The position numbers were made by a program, and so were the translations under genes. Of a stretch of DNA of 64,000 nt, positions 30,447 to 40,656 are shown one piece after another. Where the stretch lies: contig KV918825.1 of NCBI GenBank assembly GCA_002049455.2, positions 124,001 to 188,000 on the forward strand, written 5' to 3'. The stretch comes from Porphyra umbilicalis (taxonomy: Eukaryota; Rhodophyta; Bangiophyceae; Bangiales; Bangiaceae). Each line of letters opens with the position of its first letter. Position 1 is the stretch's first letter. Below the pieces are notes generated by a model, which saw nothing but the letters and a program-made list of their open reading frames with translations, had not been told where the DNA came from and did not search any database.

Positions 30447-32264
30447 CTACCACCCCATCGCCGCCGCGCCACTCCGTTGCGACGGCGCCGGCGGCGGCGT
30501 TGCACGTCCCGGCGTCGGCCCGCGCCGAGGGCGAGGCGTCCCGCGTCCCGGCGGCGGTGTCCGCGTGCGTCGCGGCGGGGGCGTAGGTGACCGCGACCGG
30601 CGCGGCCCCGCTCGCGGCCGTTGAGGCGACGGTGCCCGGCGCGACCCCGTTGCCCGACGTGACGACCCCCGAACGGGCGATCGTGTCCGCGTTGATGACG
30701 CCGACGCCGACGGGGACCGCGACGGCACCCACTGGGCGTCGTCCCGGGCACGCCCCCTCGGCGACGACCGCGACGGGGACCGCGACGGCACCCACTGGGC
30801 GTCGTCCCGGGCACGCCCCCTCGGCGACGACCGCGACGGCGACACGGCCCGCCATGACGGCGATCCCGAGCCTGCCGCCGCCGCGTCCTCCCGGGCCGCG
30901 TCGCTGCCCCCGTCCCGGGTGGGCCCCGCCCCCACGTTCCCGGACGCCCCCGGCGGCCCCCGCGCCGTGGAGCTCCGCGACGTCGCGCGCTCGGCCCGAA
31001 TTGGGAAGTCGACGCCCTTAGCGTCCAACGCTAGTCGAAACCTGTATGGGTTCGCTGCGTCGTCGGCCCCCGTCGGCAACGGCGTCTGCCCGAGCGGCAA
31101 ACCCGCAGCCGACACCACGTCTCCCCATTTGGGGAGCAGCACCGCCATGCCTTGGAGCAGCTTCTGCAGCCGGGCGTGCTCGTCCGCACTCCCCTCCGCC
31201 ATGTCGTCCAGCCGGAGACGCTCCAGCCAGTGGAGAAGGGCTGGGGAGATGCGGTGGACCCGCCCGCCGGCGAGGTCCGCCAGCAGCGCGATGGCGGTGA
31301 GCTGCACGCGCTCCACCACGTACATGTCCCACAGGCAGCTGCGGTCGTCCCCCATCATGCCGTCGTAATAGTACGACAGCACGGTGGGGTACGCCACGTG
31401 CAGCCCCCGCGGCAGCTCCAACTCGCCCAGCGCCTCCGGCACGCGCCGCCAGCCGGCGCTGTTCAAGCCCTTGGCATGGTGGCCGGCCGTCATCAGGTAC
31501 GGGAAATTGTCGCCCTTGCGCGCCCGAACGTCCACCTCCTTCCGCGCTTGGTTTACCGCCACGCGGTCGCCCTCCGCCAAAAGGAGCGTCAGATCCCGCC
31601 CAACCCGCTCGGGTTTCGGCCAGGAGCTGATGTCCGGGCACTCGTACGGCAGGACCGCCCGTGGCGCCGCCCCCGCGTCCACACGACGGGCGTTCTTTTC
31701 CACCGCCTCTTCGTAGTAGTACGCCGCCGCGTCCATCGCCTCCCGGTGCTGCGCCTCGGCGGCCTGCACGTACCCGAGGTCCGCCGACGTCCGTAGATAC
31801 GGAAGCGACAACTCCGTCAGGTACTCCGCCGGTGGGGTCACCGCGTCCGGCATGAGGCTCATAAGGCGGCCCCAGCAGTGCGCCACCCACGGCACCCACT
31901 CGCGGAGGACCGCCTCGTTCTCGTTCACCCTCACGAAGGCGTACGCCGTCCGGACGAGCCACGACGGCAACGCCGTCCCGAAGCGCGCCACCACGCGGCT
32001 GAAGCGGACGGCCAACTCGCCATCGCACCGCTGCGAGTGCACCACGTGGATGCCGCCGTGCCAGTACGCCATGCGTACGCCGGCCTGCATGCGCTCGACC
32101 GCCGGCTGGTTCCGCGGGTCTGGCCCCGGCACCCGCTCCCGCTCCGGCACCTCGTCGTGGTCCGCCAATACGCACTCGGCGTACCGCCGCAGCCCCGCCC
32201 TCAACGCGTCCCGCAAGGGAGGCGCGATGTAGGCCATCGCCGCCGCTTCCCCGGTCGCCGCCAT
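30447..32264 (-). CDS. Large antisense ORF between pol and 3' LTR of copy C (605 aa, unknown)
   Basis: ATG 32262-32264 (a second Met nine codons later precedes AYIAPPLRDALRAG) to TAG 30447-30449, with no internal stop. Residues 1-420 have ordinary globular composition rich in Tyr, Trp and Leu (CLWDMYVVERVQLTAIALL, PALLHWLERLRLDDMAEG, HVAYPTVLSYYYDGMMGDD). The last 170 residues are Arg/Ser/Pro-rich and include a perfect-looking 21-residue duplication (63-bp DNA repeat at 30712-30837). The globular part argues against a chance GC-rich open frame. It has no recognisable gag, env, transposase or enzyme motif. It could be a captured host gene, an element accessory gene expressed from an antisense promoter near the 3' LTR, or a diverged gag-like protein. 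An SR-like tail suggests RNA binding, but that is inference. Confidence 0.7.
   Translation of the reverse strand: MAATGEAAAMAYIAPPLRDALRAGLRRYAECVLADHDEVPERERVPGPDPRNQPAVERMQAGVRMAYWHGGIHVVHSQRCDGELAVRFSRVVARFGTALPSWLVRTAYAFVRVNENEAVLREWVPWVAHCWGRLMSLMPDAVTPPAEYLTELSLPYLRTSADLGYVQAAEAQHREAMDAAAYYYEEAVEKNARRVDAGAAPRAVLPYECPDISSWPKPERVGRDLTLLLAEGDRVAVNQARKEVDVRARKGDNFPYLMTAGHHAKGLNSAGWRRVPEALGELELPRGLHVAYPTVLSYYYDGMMGDDRSCLWDMYVVERVQLTAIALLADLAGGRVHRISPALLHWLERLRLDDMAEGSADEHARLQKLLQGMAVLLPKWGDVVSAAGLPLGQTPLPTGADDAANPYRFRLALDAKGVDFPIRAERATSRSSTARGPPGASGNVGAGPTRDGGSDAAREDAAAAGSGSPSWRAVSPSRSSPRGRARDDAQWVPSRSPSRSSPRGRARDDAQWVPSRSPSASASSTRTRSPVRGSSRRATGSRRAPSPQRPRAGPRRSRSPTPPPRRTRTPPPGRGTPRPRRGPTPGRATPPPAPSQRSGAAAMGW
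30712..30837. repeat. 63-bp tandem duplication within the antisense ORF
   Basis: Two copies starting GGGGACCGCGACGGCACC at 30712 and 30775. The length is a multiple of three, so the antisense reading frame is kept. Confidence 0.9.
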
Positions 32265-32429
32265 CCGCCCAAGTCGGCAGCACGCCCACGCCGATGGCGT
32301 CCGCGCGTGCCGCCTCCGCCGCCGCCGACAGCGTCGTCGCCCCCGTCGTTGCCCCCCGCCGCCAGCGCCCCGCGTTCGTCAACGCTGCCCCCGCCGGTCC
32401 CCACACGGCGGTATGTCCGCCTCGCCGCC

Positions 32430-32600
32430 GCTCGCCGCCGCGTGCTGCCCGCACGCGCGCCCCCACGCGGTCCGCGTCGCCTGGTGGCCCCGCCCTGCGC
32501 CCTCGCGCTGGCGCCGCTCGCCGCCGCGTGCTGCCCGCGCGCGCGCCCCCACGCCGTCCGCGTCGCCTGGTGGCCCCGCCCTGCGCCCTCGCGCTGGCGA
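32430..32600. repeat. 86-bp tandem duplication upstream of the 3' LTR
   Basis: GCTCGCCGCCGCGTGCTGCC occurs at 32430 and again at 32516, followed by the same CGTCGCCTGGTGGCCCC text. It lies between the antisense ORF start and the polypurine tract. Confidence 0.85.
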
Positions 32601-32673
32601 CCCCCGCGCGGCTGCTCGGCCCGAGCGGCCCCGCATCCGTCCTTGCTGGCGGGTGACCGCCAGGTCTTGGCCC

Positions 32674-32681
32674 GAGGGGGG
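32674..32681 (+). other. Polypurine tract of copy C
   Basis: GAGGGGGG lies immediately upstream of the 3' LTR, the expected plus-strand priming site. Confidence 0.75.
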
Positions 32682-33048
32682 TGTTGCATTCGGCAGGGGC
32701 TAAGTCCAGTTTTTATGCCCCTGCCGGGACTTGCGCCCGTCTCTCCGTACTTCGGATTGCGGCCAGTGGGACGGCTGTCCCTCCCTAAGTAGCCCCCCCT
32801 ATTCGGGCCAGGGGTTACTCTTTCGTCTCTCCTTTTCGTCTGTTTTCGTCTTGTTATTACGGCGCCGGCCTTGACCCGCGCCGCCCCGTCTTGCTCGCCA
32901 TCTAAATCTTGGCGTCCCTCTCGAGTCCTAGCCTTTGAGCGCCTTTGCGCCGTCTAGGTCCTCTCGGTAGGTTGACCCTTTAGGTCCTTCTCTTTTGTAC
33001 TGTCAGTGTGGTTCTAGGGTATTTGTTCGCGCCTTCTTTGTTGCCACA
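32682..33048 (+). repeat. 3' LTR of copy C
   Basis: 367 bp, starting TGTTGCATTC and ending GCCACA, differing from the 5' LTR at about 7 positions by eye. The terminal 10-bp inverted repeat (32691-32700 and 32717-32726) is kept. Confidence 0.97.
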
Positions 33049-33165
33049 GTGTTGTAGACGCGTGCCGAGTACGAGCATCGGAGCCTGAAGGCTACATAAA
33101 GGGTGATCCATACCACGTTGCTCGTGGAATCGAAGGACATAAATGTCATAGTGTTATGACACATA

Positions 33166-33795
33166 TGGTGCGTGTCCAAGAACTGAGACATGCGCGTTCT
33201 CTGGTGGACTGACACATCACTGCACGGGGGCTGGTGGGGTGGGGTACGAGAAAATTCTCGACTTGGCTTCATGGAAAAATCCTCTCCCGAGGCGTTCTTG
33301 GCTGACAACTCCTTAGTACCCGCCTGTGGGCACTGTTCTGTGGACCTCTCAGATAGTCCAGATCTTGGAGCCAGTCTGTTTCAGGTTCTTGGGGTTACAT
33401 GTATGTAACGCCAAAGCTCATGTGCTAACTGGAGCTTCGAGGAGGGGTGTCCCAAATCGTGTTTTCCTCACAGGGGGCTACATGGGGGTCTTTTTCAGGT
33501 TTTTATTGGTAAGGTGGTGCCCTTTTCTTCGTGCACAAATTGTCAGCACATGCCTGCTCTAGTATCGGTGCATTTGATTGGGGCGCGTGATCGTCACCTG
33601 TCGAAGCTGCAATGAATGACACTTTTAACCCCATGACACGTCAGGAGGGGCCGCCTCTGCTAACACTGTCAGGGGCCGTTCTGGCAGCACAGTGGGACCA
33701 AGTGGGTCACATTACATTATCGGACCGTTGAAGAAGGCCAGTGGGCCGAGAAAAAAATAAAAAACCGCGATGTCTCATTTTTGGGACACGCACCA
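33166..33795. mobile_element. TA-flanked TIR element (Tc1/mariner-type MITE), copy 1
   Basis: 630 bp, flanked by TA on both sides (33164-33165 and 33796-33797). TIRs begin TGGTGCGTGTCC; the right end complement reads TGGTGCGTGTCCCAAAAATG. It is nearly identical along its whole length to 60517-61143. No transposase ORF. A TA TSD suggests Tc1/mariner mobilisation. Confidence 0.88.
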
Positions 33796-34538
33796 TACGA
33801 ACAGTAAGATCAATACGTCCAGAGCGAGGACTTCTTGTACAGCCCCTGTTGCATGACCAGCCAAGGGTTTTTCTGCGCCGTCGAAAGTAGTAGGTCTACG
33901 TCTTGACGCAGAAAATATTAGAAAACGAACTAGAACGGCGACATGGAATATGAAGGGCTGTTGCTCGGCCCAGCAGCCTGAAAACTGAGTGCCGCCACAC
34001 CCTCAGCAGCAGAGCAGTTTATTCGGGTCGATTTTCAGGCGGGAAAACACTGGGTTCTTTCTTCGCCTCAATGCCAGTTTGTCAGGGAGGCAACCAGTCA
34101 TTAAATCTGACTGAGACGAAGCCGAACTGATTGGTCGCGTCATCTTCAGACAAAAGCTGAGCGAAAGTCACATCGTGACGAACAAGCGCCTCCTGCGCCC
34201 TTACATCGAAGAGGGATTCTGGTAACACTGTCCTGTTTATTGTGTGATTTGACATCTTCGACTACGGCCGTTAACAGTTCCATCACTGAGATCGGATGAC
34301 AGCGGCAGCACAGAGGATCTTCGCTGGCACCTGAGCAAGCGGATCAGTTTACTGCATCGTGGAAGCAGTGTGCGAGAAGGCCACTGTATGGCTGATCTGG
34401 TACCCTGTGTTCACAACTGACGGTACCCAATCTGTCACGATAGGGCGCGACAGGATTGGGATCGGCGGTCGTGGGACGTGGGTGGAGGCAGGCGAAGATC
34501 ATCCGGAGCCGGGCACACCCAAGCGGGCAGTACTACTA

Positions 34539-36107
34539 TCCGTCTGACACCAGATAAGAACCCATGGCATCAGATAAGAACCAACTGTAAGGGTCGATTC
34601 TTCACAGTGTTTACATACTAAGTGAGTTTCTGGATAATCAAATAGATGCCAACACTCAAACAGGAAGGCCCGTCTTCCCCCAAAGAAAAAATGGATTCTG
34701 TAGTGAGATACATGAATGAAAAGAGCAGGTCTTCAGCTCGCCAACCATGTGATCAGCTTTTCCATACGCCATCGTCGTCGGCAGAGACGGGTGGCCGAGT
34801 GTTTTTGATGGGGTCTCTGTCCAGAGGTTCCAACGGTCAATTTTTGGCTCAAATCGCCCTCTGCGACCCTGCCAAGCGTCCATTGCGCGCGCGGGCCAAA
34901 AATCTGACCAGGCAGAAAAGCACGATTCCCAGACCTGAGCTCGTGTGTTGCACGTGGCGCGGCCCGAGCTACGGAAGTTCCACATGTCCATGTGAAGCGC
35001 ACTTCCGGTGCAATGAGTACGCCAGATACAGCGGGGCATTCTTCATCACGTCGAGACGCTTCGGAGGCCATAAAGCAGTACATCCTCGTCGTCCCGGAAA
35101 GGCAATCCACATGGCTTCAAAGAAAAATCCTGCTCTTACGACCCCGCTCAGGCCGATTTCATAACCCAATGTGGGTCCACATGGCCAGAAACGGCTTTTG
35201 TGTCCCACCCCCAGTTAAGCTCCACTGCGCCGCGGGGGAGCTGTCAAAAGGAGCAGACCGAGTGGTGTCGGACGTTAACCTGGAGCTTTTGGTGTCACGC
35301 CTCACCCCGGTGGTCCGCAAGAACCTGTCGTGCCCGACAATCGTGCAGGGAACGCTTTCGACAGCAGGACGAGCAACTGTTTTGACGGCGCCGGAGGTGC
35401 TGGCGGCTGTTCAGCAGCTTGACGCCGACAAGCTCAAGAATCAGCAGGACCTCGAGTTGGGTCGTCGGCAGAGGGAGGCGACGGTGGCAGCCAACAAGCC
35501 CAAAAAGGCCGAGCTGGTTGCAGCGCAGGAGCGCACGAAGTGGGCCAATGTTTGGTGTCTGGTCAGTGAGGAGGCGGCCGAGGAGGGCCGGCACCGGCTG
35601 CACCGACTTTACCCGTCTCCCCGCAAGCTGTTCCTGCGGGAACGTGCCAACAAGCAGCGCAAGCTGTTTCATGTGCCCAACGCGGGTGATTGTCGCCAGC
35701 GCGGACTGCTGTGATCACGCCCTTGGTTCCTTTGTTCTTTTTTCTGTTCAAGCTGTGGTTGGATAGAATATTGCCAGGGTTTTCCAGGTTCTTGATTGGT
35801 GCAATAGGATTTACCCCCATAGACAGTTGACTCAATTCAGACGGTCACACATCAACACTGTGGTACAATTATCCGTCAACACTGCAGAACGCGTAGGTTT
35901 TCCCAGGATGCTTGATGGGTTGTTAACTGGTGTATACCCCGATACCGACCCACCTACCAACAAAAAGAGTGAAGCGTCCATTTTTTGTGGAAAAAATATG
36001 ATGGAGGAGGGGAGGGTGAGCTGAGCCAAACGGTGTGCTTCTCGAAGGAAGTCAACCAGTGGTTAATAAACGGGGACAGGATGGGTTCTTATCTGGTGTC
36101 AGACGGA
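34539..36107 (+). mobile_element. DNA transposon with 27-bp perfect TIRs, nested between blocks Y and Z
   Basis: The TIR starts TCCGTCTGACACCAGATAAG and the complement of the right end is identical over 27 bp. It is flanked by TA (34537-34538, 36108-36109). Comparison with the other X-Y-Z copy shows the extra host sequence is TAC, so the TSD is TA or TAC. It carries an ORF at 34992-35714. Superfamily uncertain; a pogo/Tc1-like element would fit a TA duplication. Confidence 0.8.
34992..35714 (+). CDS. ORF of the nested transposon, possible transposase C-terminal part
   Basis: 240 aa from the first in-frame ATG (MKRTSGAMSTPDTAGHSSSR). The second half is a protein-like helical, charged stretch (VVSDVNLELLVSRLTPVVRK, LTAPEVLAAVQQLDADKLKN, KKAELVAAQERTKWANVWCL). 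The LTAPEVLAAV segment followed by a charged coil resembles tails of pogo/Tigger-type transposases, but no DDE motif can be located; the upstream half of the element has several short frames, so the catalytic part may have decayed. Low certainty. Confidence 0.4.
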   Translation: MKRTSGAMSTPDTAGHSSSRRDASEAIKQYILVVPERQSTWLQRKILLLRPRSGRFHNPMWVHMARNGFCVPPPVKLHCAAGELSKGADRVVSDVNLELLVSRLTPVVRKNLSCPTIVQGTLSTAGRATVLTAPEVLAAVQQLDADKLKNQQDLELGRRQREATVAANKPKKAELVAAQERTKWANVWCLVSEEAAEEGRHRLHRLYPSPRKLFLRERANKQRKLFHVPNAGDCRQRGLL

Positions 36108-36522
36108 TACAGCACCCCTCGACCGGGGCCTGGCACCCACGGATCCTCAGCCAACGAAGCGGCCGGATTCCGATTGTTCTGGTCTCTGATTGGCTGGGTC
36201 AGAAGCCTTCGTGGGTGGCCTGCATCACGTGGCCACCATTACTGCTGACGATTGCCTCACGTCTTGGTGTCTTTCAGATTGCATGTCGCAGTCCTGAAGG
36301 AGGCGCTGGGATGATCGAAACTAGAAGGCCCTGGACGCGCGGCCGCGAGAGCGGTTCGGGCCCCGCGCACATGAATGTGTGCGCGGTCGGCAATTCCCGC
36401 CATGAACCCACTCAGGTTTCTGGAGCATCCGCGCAGAAATATCCGATCAGAGAAATCTCGCGGCCAGTCACAGGATGTTGTGACCGTGCTGTGATCGTGC
36501 TGTAAACTTAAATTGCATGCAG

Positions 36523-37677
36523 CAGCCGTGATTGGAACGCAGCGCTCTCATTGGTTCACACGCGTGCGTGCACGCTGAGAGCCCGTCGTCAACACTGGGC
36601 CTGACTCTCCGTTGCGTCTGTGCCGGCCTCCGCCGACACGAATTGCAAAGGAGGTACGAAAACAGTGTCCGAAACCATCGACCCTCTTTCAAACGACTCC
36701 GCTGATAGCATGCACTACAGGCACCCCTGTGCACCCCACTGGGCTTCTTCTAGCCCGCTACATTGCACCGGCGCTGGATCGTTGCAATAAGAAGCGTGCA
36801 CTTAGCAGCTCTCTTCAACGGCCCGACGTCCCGCCTTGCCAGCGACGCCTCCGCCGCCGCGTTATTGCGCAGACCTTCTTAGTGACATGACACACACACA
36901 AATGCGTGGTCTTGCTGAGGGAAAAGAGTGCGCAGAGTGGCTGAATCGGAGTCGTTGTGGACAGCCGGATATAAGAGCTAGACACAAATGCACCATGCAA
37001 AAGGACAAGACAGCCCCAGCGACCATACCGAAAAATTCGAGGTCATCACAGGGGACCCACGCGGGGCCAGTCGTACCCCATGAGTTCCTCTCTCAGGTGC
37101 AGTAAAGAACAGGGAAAGTTGATGTTGCTTTTTTATTGCTGTTTTGACAAACGTGCGGGTACCACTGGGAGCAAGGCGGTGGAGGAGGTAGGCAGGCTAA
37201 CGACGCCATGTCTGTGGGGTCACCAGGCACGCAAAAAGATACTCAGATCACGAGGGGTACAGACATATCCCTGTGGAAGCCGTCTAATCACTCTGCTGCT
37301 GCACAGAGATGGGGGGAGAGGGGGGGCGGCGGCTCGTAGGCACTCGTCTTCGTTGTTGCAAGACGTCTGCGAAAGGCACAAGTTGTTCACGTGTCGACTG
37401 AAAATAATTATGAAACGTGTTCAGATCCCAATGTCCACCCTTAACTGGGGGTGGGGGGCGGCCGCGTAATCGTAGGATTGCCAAACAGTAGCCTTCACTG
37501 GGCAAAGCTGAGCCGGATGTAGCCTACGCCCTTGGCAACCCCATAGACAGGGATCGAGAAATTGCATGTCTTTGAAGTCCGCACCTCCCAGTCCGATCGG
37601 CTCGGGACCCGAAGCTCAACCGGGGCGCCCGACCACGCCCTACCGGCAGGTCTCCCGTTCCACCGCAGCCGGCGCGC
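36523..37677. other. Unassigned segment before the NHLRC2-like gene
   Basis: No supported gene. Small frames only. 37500-37650 immediately precedes the point where NHLRC2 homology begins and may be foreign sequence or decayed coding DNA. Confidence 0.35.
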
Positions 37678-38248
37678 CCCCCCCACCGGGTGCTGGCGGT
37701 GGACGCGGCGACGGGGGAGGCGCGGCGGGTGTGGGGCTTCCCGCGGGGCGACGCGGGCTTTGACGATGGCGGCGGCAGCGGCGGCGGCGGCGGCGCGCGG
37801 TGTGCCTTTGCGGGCCCCCAGGGGTTGGCCGTCGAGGCTGCCACCAACATCCTGTACGCGGCCGACACGGACCACCACGCGGTTCGGCGGGTGGATTTGA
37901 CGTCGGGCGCCGTGACGACCGTCGGCGGCAATGGCACGCAGGGCTATGACTACGGGGCGGGCAAGGCCGGGGCGGCGCAGCGGCTGCCGTCGCCGTGGGA
38001 TTTGGCCATTGCCAACCTGCCCGCCGGCGCCGGTGGCCGCTCCCTCGTCGTCGCCATGGCCGGCACGCACCAGCTGTGGGCGTTGCCGCTCGGCGCCGCC
38101 GACGCACCGACGGTGCCCGCGGGCCTGGCGGCCACCCACTGGACCGTCTCTTCCGGCACGGGCCGGGAGGCGCCGCGCGACGCGCGCACCGCGGCGTCCA
38201 CCTGCTGGGCGTAGCCGTCGGGCTTGGCGGTCGCCCCCCCGTCGGCCG

Positions 38249-38287
<39 letters not shown>

Positions 38288-40656
38288 GCAGCCCGCCGTC
38301 GCTCCTCGTGGCCGACTCGGAATCCTCCTCGGTGCGCTCGATGGCGCTCGGCGTCGCCTACCCGTCGCGCGCGCTCGTCGGCGGGGAAGACCTGCTCGCC
38401 GACAACCTGTTTGCGTTTGGCGACGAGGACGGGCGGGGCGGCCGCGCGCGCCTGCAACACCCGCTCGCCGTGGCGGCAGCGACCGACGGCAGCGGCGTGG
38501 CGTACGTGGCCGACTCGTACAACCACAAGGTCAAGCGCCTCGACGTGGCGGGGGGGGCCGTCGCGTCCTGGGTCGGTGCCGCCAAGCCGGGGGCCACCGA
38601 CGGGGCGGGGTCGCGGGCGGGCTTTTGGGAGCCCGGGGGGCTCGCGCTGTCCCCAGACGGCGCCACCCTGTACGTGGCTGACACGAACAATGGGGCCATT
38701 CGGCGCGTCGACACGGCGTCGGGGTCCGTCACGACGCTCGGCGTGGGGGGCATTGGCGCGCTCCTCGCCGCATCGGGTGGCGGCGCGTCTGGCGCGGCGG
38801 CGGCTGGCGGCGCCACGCGGCTCACTGCCAACCGCGCGCGCGCGCGCCTGCTCCCTGCCCTCGACGGCGTGGTGTTTGCGCCCGCCACCGACGGGTCCCT
38901 CTCCCTGGTGGTGCACCTCCCTCCCGGCAGCCCTACGGGAAAAGTTTGCTGGATATCCAGCTTTTTTGGCCCCGGGACCCCGGAAAAAGCCGGATCCGGT
39001 GGCCTTGAAGTCCATTTCGGTCGGAAACAGAGGCCTTTCGACTGATCCAGCGGCTCGCAGGAGCGGGCCAAACAGCAAGCATCATTCCAAGCCACCTGAG
39101 CGAGCCCCCACAATTGCAGCTGGTCAGAAAATCCAGGATCTCGGGCGGTCTGTCGCCCGACGCGCGCGGCACGTGAGGCGATCTTCCGCGCCGCAGTGTG
39201 TGGCCCAGATCGCCGGCTCTTGGGCAGCTTTCCCCCCCCCAGACGCCCATTCCTGATGTGTGCCGCCCGCCCCCCCGTCGTTTAACCAGATCGGCTGCTT
39301 CGGCGGCGTTGCAACAGATCTTGGTCGTCCCCTCCCCCCCTCGCGCACACCTGTTGTTCCCGTCCTTGCCGTTGTCCCAGGCACATATCCCCCCCCCTTG
39401 CTTCCTTGGAGCGTGCCCTATGTGAAGGTATGTGGACGCATGTGAGACGTCTTGCTGTGATTTTTTTTATGCCAACCTTTGAGCTGGATATGTTCGGGGG
39501 GACGGGAGGGGGGGACGGGAGAGAGGCGCGGGAGGAGTACGAGGGAGGTGGAAGAGGAGAGGGGATGGAGACAGGGGACGGGGGCATCTCTCGCTGCGCC
39601 GCGTCCGCACTATCGGCGTACAGCCGGACGCCGCCCCCGCAACCTCTCCCGTCGGATTGGCCCATTTGGACGCCGCCGTCACGACCACCCGCTTCACGAC
39701 CACCCAGATCCCTCTCCGTTGGAGAATGAGTAAGTGGGGAGTGTCCGAATGCTGGGTTGTTTTGTCTGAACTGGCCACTGACCTGTACACGCCGCTCTGC
39801 TCTTGGCTCTGTTTCTGCACCTTATTCTGTGCTATGGTGTTTACCGTATGTTCCTGTACTTTTTCTGTCTACATCTGTCTGCTCTTCTTGTGCCTTGCCT
39901 TTTCTTTGCAGGGGGGGGAAGCGGGCGGGGGCTCGGGGCGTTCGTGCCGCTCGCTTCACCGGCTCATGTTAATTTCCACTTGCTTGATTGCACTTGACTG
40001 TAGGTTCACGTGGCAGTACTAATAAATACCATTCAAATCAACTACTATAAGCAACAGTGTCAGAGGACACAGAGAACCAATCAGGTGTATGCTTACAGTG
40101 AAGTGAGGAGCGTTGTGAGCCAAGCAAAGTGCCATCAGATCGAGCTTTTTTCCTGGATCCTTGACGACGGGAGGGCCCCCGCGACCGGAATACGGCGGGT
40201 CAACTTGGAGCCTACAGACGGAAATATTTCTCCTGTGAGTGTCAGATCGGCGCTTTTGAAAGTAGCTGGATATCCAGGAAATTTTTCCCGTAGGGCAGGC
40301 GGTGAACCGACGGCGCGCCGTCCCGGTGGCAGGTCATCGCCACCGCCGCCGGCGGGGGCGTGGTGACGGTGCGCCTCGCGGCGGGGGCGGTCACCCAAAC
40401 CGGGCCCGCCGAGGGAACGGTCGACGTTGGCGAGCTAGCGCTCCCCGCCGCCGACTCCGGCGGCGTCGAAGTCGAGGCGCGCTTCTACTACTGCGGCACC
40501 GACGGCGTGTGCCGCATCGAGGCGGTCGTGTGGGCCGTGCCCGTGGCCGCGGGGGGGGGGACGCCGTCGCCCTCGAGCGCACCGTCGGCGGCCGGTCGTG
40601 AGGGGGAGGCGGCGGGCGTCTGGGGGTTGGGGCGGGACCAACCCCCAAAGAGATAG
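37678..40656 (+). pseudogene. NHLRC2: NHLRC2-like beta-propeller gene, disrupted
   Basis: NHLRC2 proteins have a thioredoxin-like domain, an NHL beta-propeller and a C-terminal beta domain. Here the readable part starts within the propeller (HRVLAVDAATGEARRVWGF) and keeps diagnostic strings: GPQGLAVEAATNILYAADTD, SPWDLAIANL, VAMAGTHQLWALPL, LLVADSESSSVRSMAL, NLFAFGDEDG, RLQHPLAVA, YVADSYNHKVKRLD and EPGGLALSPD. After an inserted element the C-terminal part continues in the same frame with RFYYCGTDGVCRIEAVVWAV, ending at 40656. Defects are an in-frame TAG at 38212-38214 between STCWA and PSGLAVA (CAG to TAG would explain it), the 1365-bp element at 38931-40295, and a TGA at 40303-40305 just after it. 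The thioredoxin-like part and first blades are absent upstream. No introns are needed over the readable part. It may be a dead paralogue, or an allele with sequencing errors plus one transposon. Confidence 0.88.
38931..40295. mobile_element. 1365-bp TIR element inserted in the NHLRC2-like gene
   Basis: Ends: CCCTACGGGAAAA followed by the 14-bp palindrome GCTGGATATCCAGC on the left; the right end is the near-perfect complement (31-bp TIR with about 3 mismatches). Flanking CAG at 38928-38930 and 40296-40298 is a 3-bp TSD. Element plus TSD is 1368 bp, a multiple of three, so the host frame is the same on both sides. No transposase ORF; non-autonomous, superfamily unclear. Confidence 0.88.

Larger units (their letters stand above)
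22805..33048 (+). mobile_element. Full-length Ty3/gypsy chromovirus, copy C
   Basis: 10,244 bp from TGTCGCATTC to GCCACA, flanked by the 5-bp direct repeat GTGTT (22800-22804 and 33049-33053). Parts in order: 5' LTR, PBS, gag, -1 frameshift site, pol (PR-RT-RNH-IN-chromodomain-C-terminal domain), a 2.9-kb non-pol region with antisense ORFs, polypurine tract and 3' LTR. By eye the two LTRs differ at about 7 of 367 positions, so this is the youngest retroelement in the window. It is nevertheless disabled by one frameshift in gag and one stop in pol. Confidence 0.97.
33990..36522 (+). mobile_element. Repeat X-Y-Z, left copy (interrupted)
   Basis: Blocks X (33990-34345), Y (34346-34538) and Z (36108-36522) match, in reverse complement and reverse order, 61182-61530, 59510-59699 and 57696-58107. 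X and Y are contiguous here. Z ends in a cluster of TGTGACCGTGCTGTGATCG-like words also found at the ends of 44572-46172. No coding sequence seen. Probably a non-autonomous DNA element of about 960 bp; the outer border on the X side is not defined. Confidence 0.7.

Noticed and set aside
34646-35164. 172-codon ORF in the nested transposon as the transposase
   Set aside because: No catalytic motif; composition is less protein-like than the overlapping frame 34992-35714.
37524-39256. Long shadow ORFs over the NHLRC2-like gene on both strands
   Set aside because: The NHL and C-terminal motifs are found in only one plus-strand frame.
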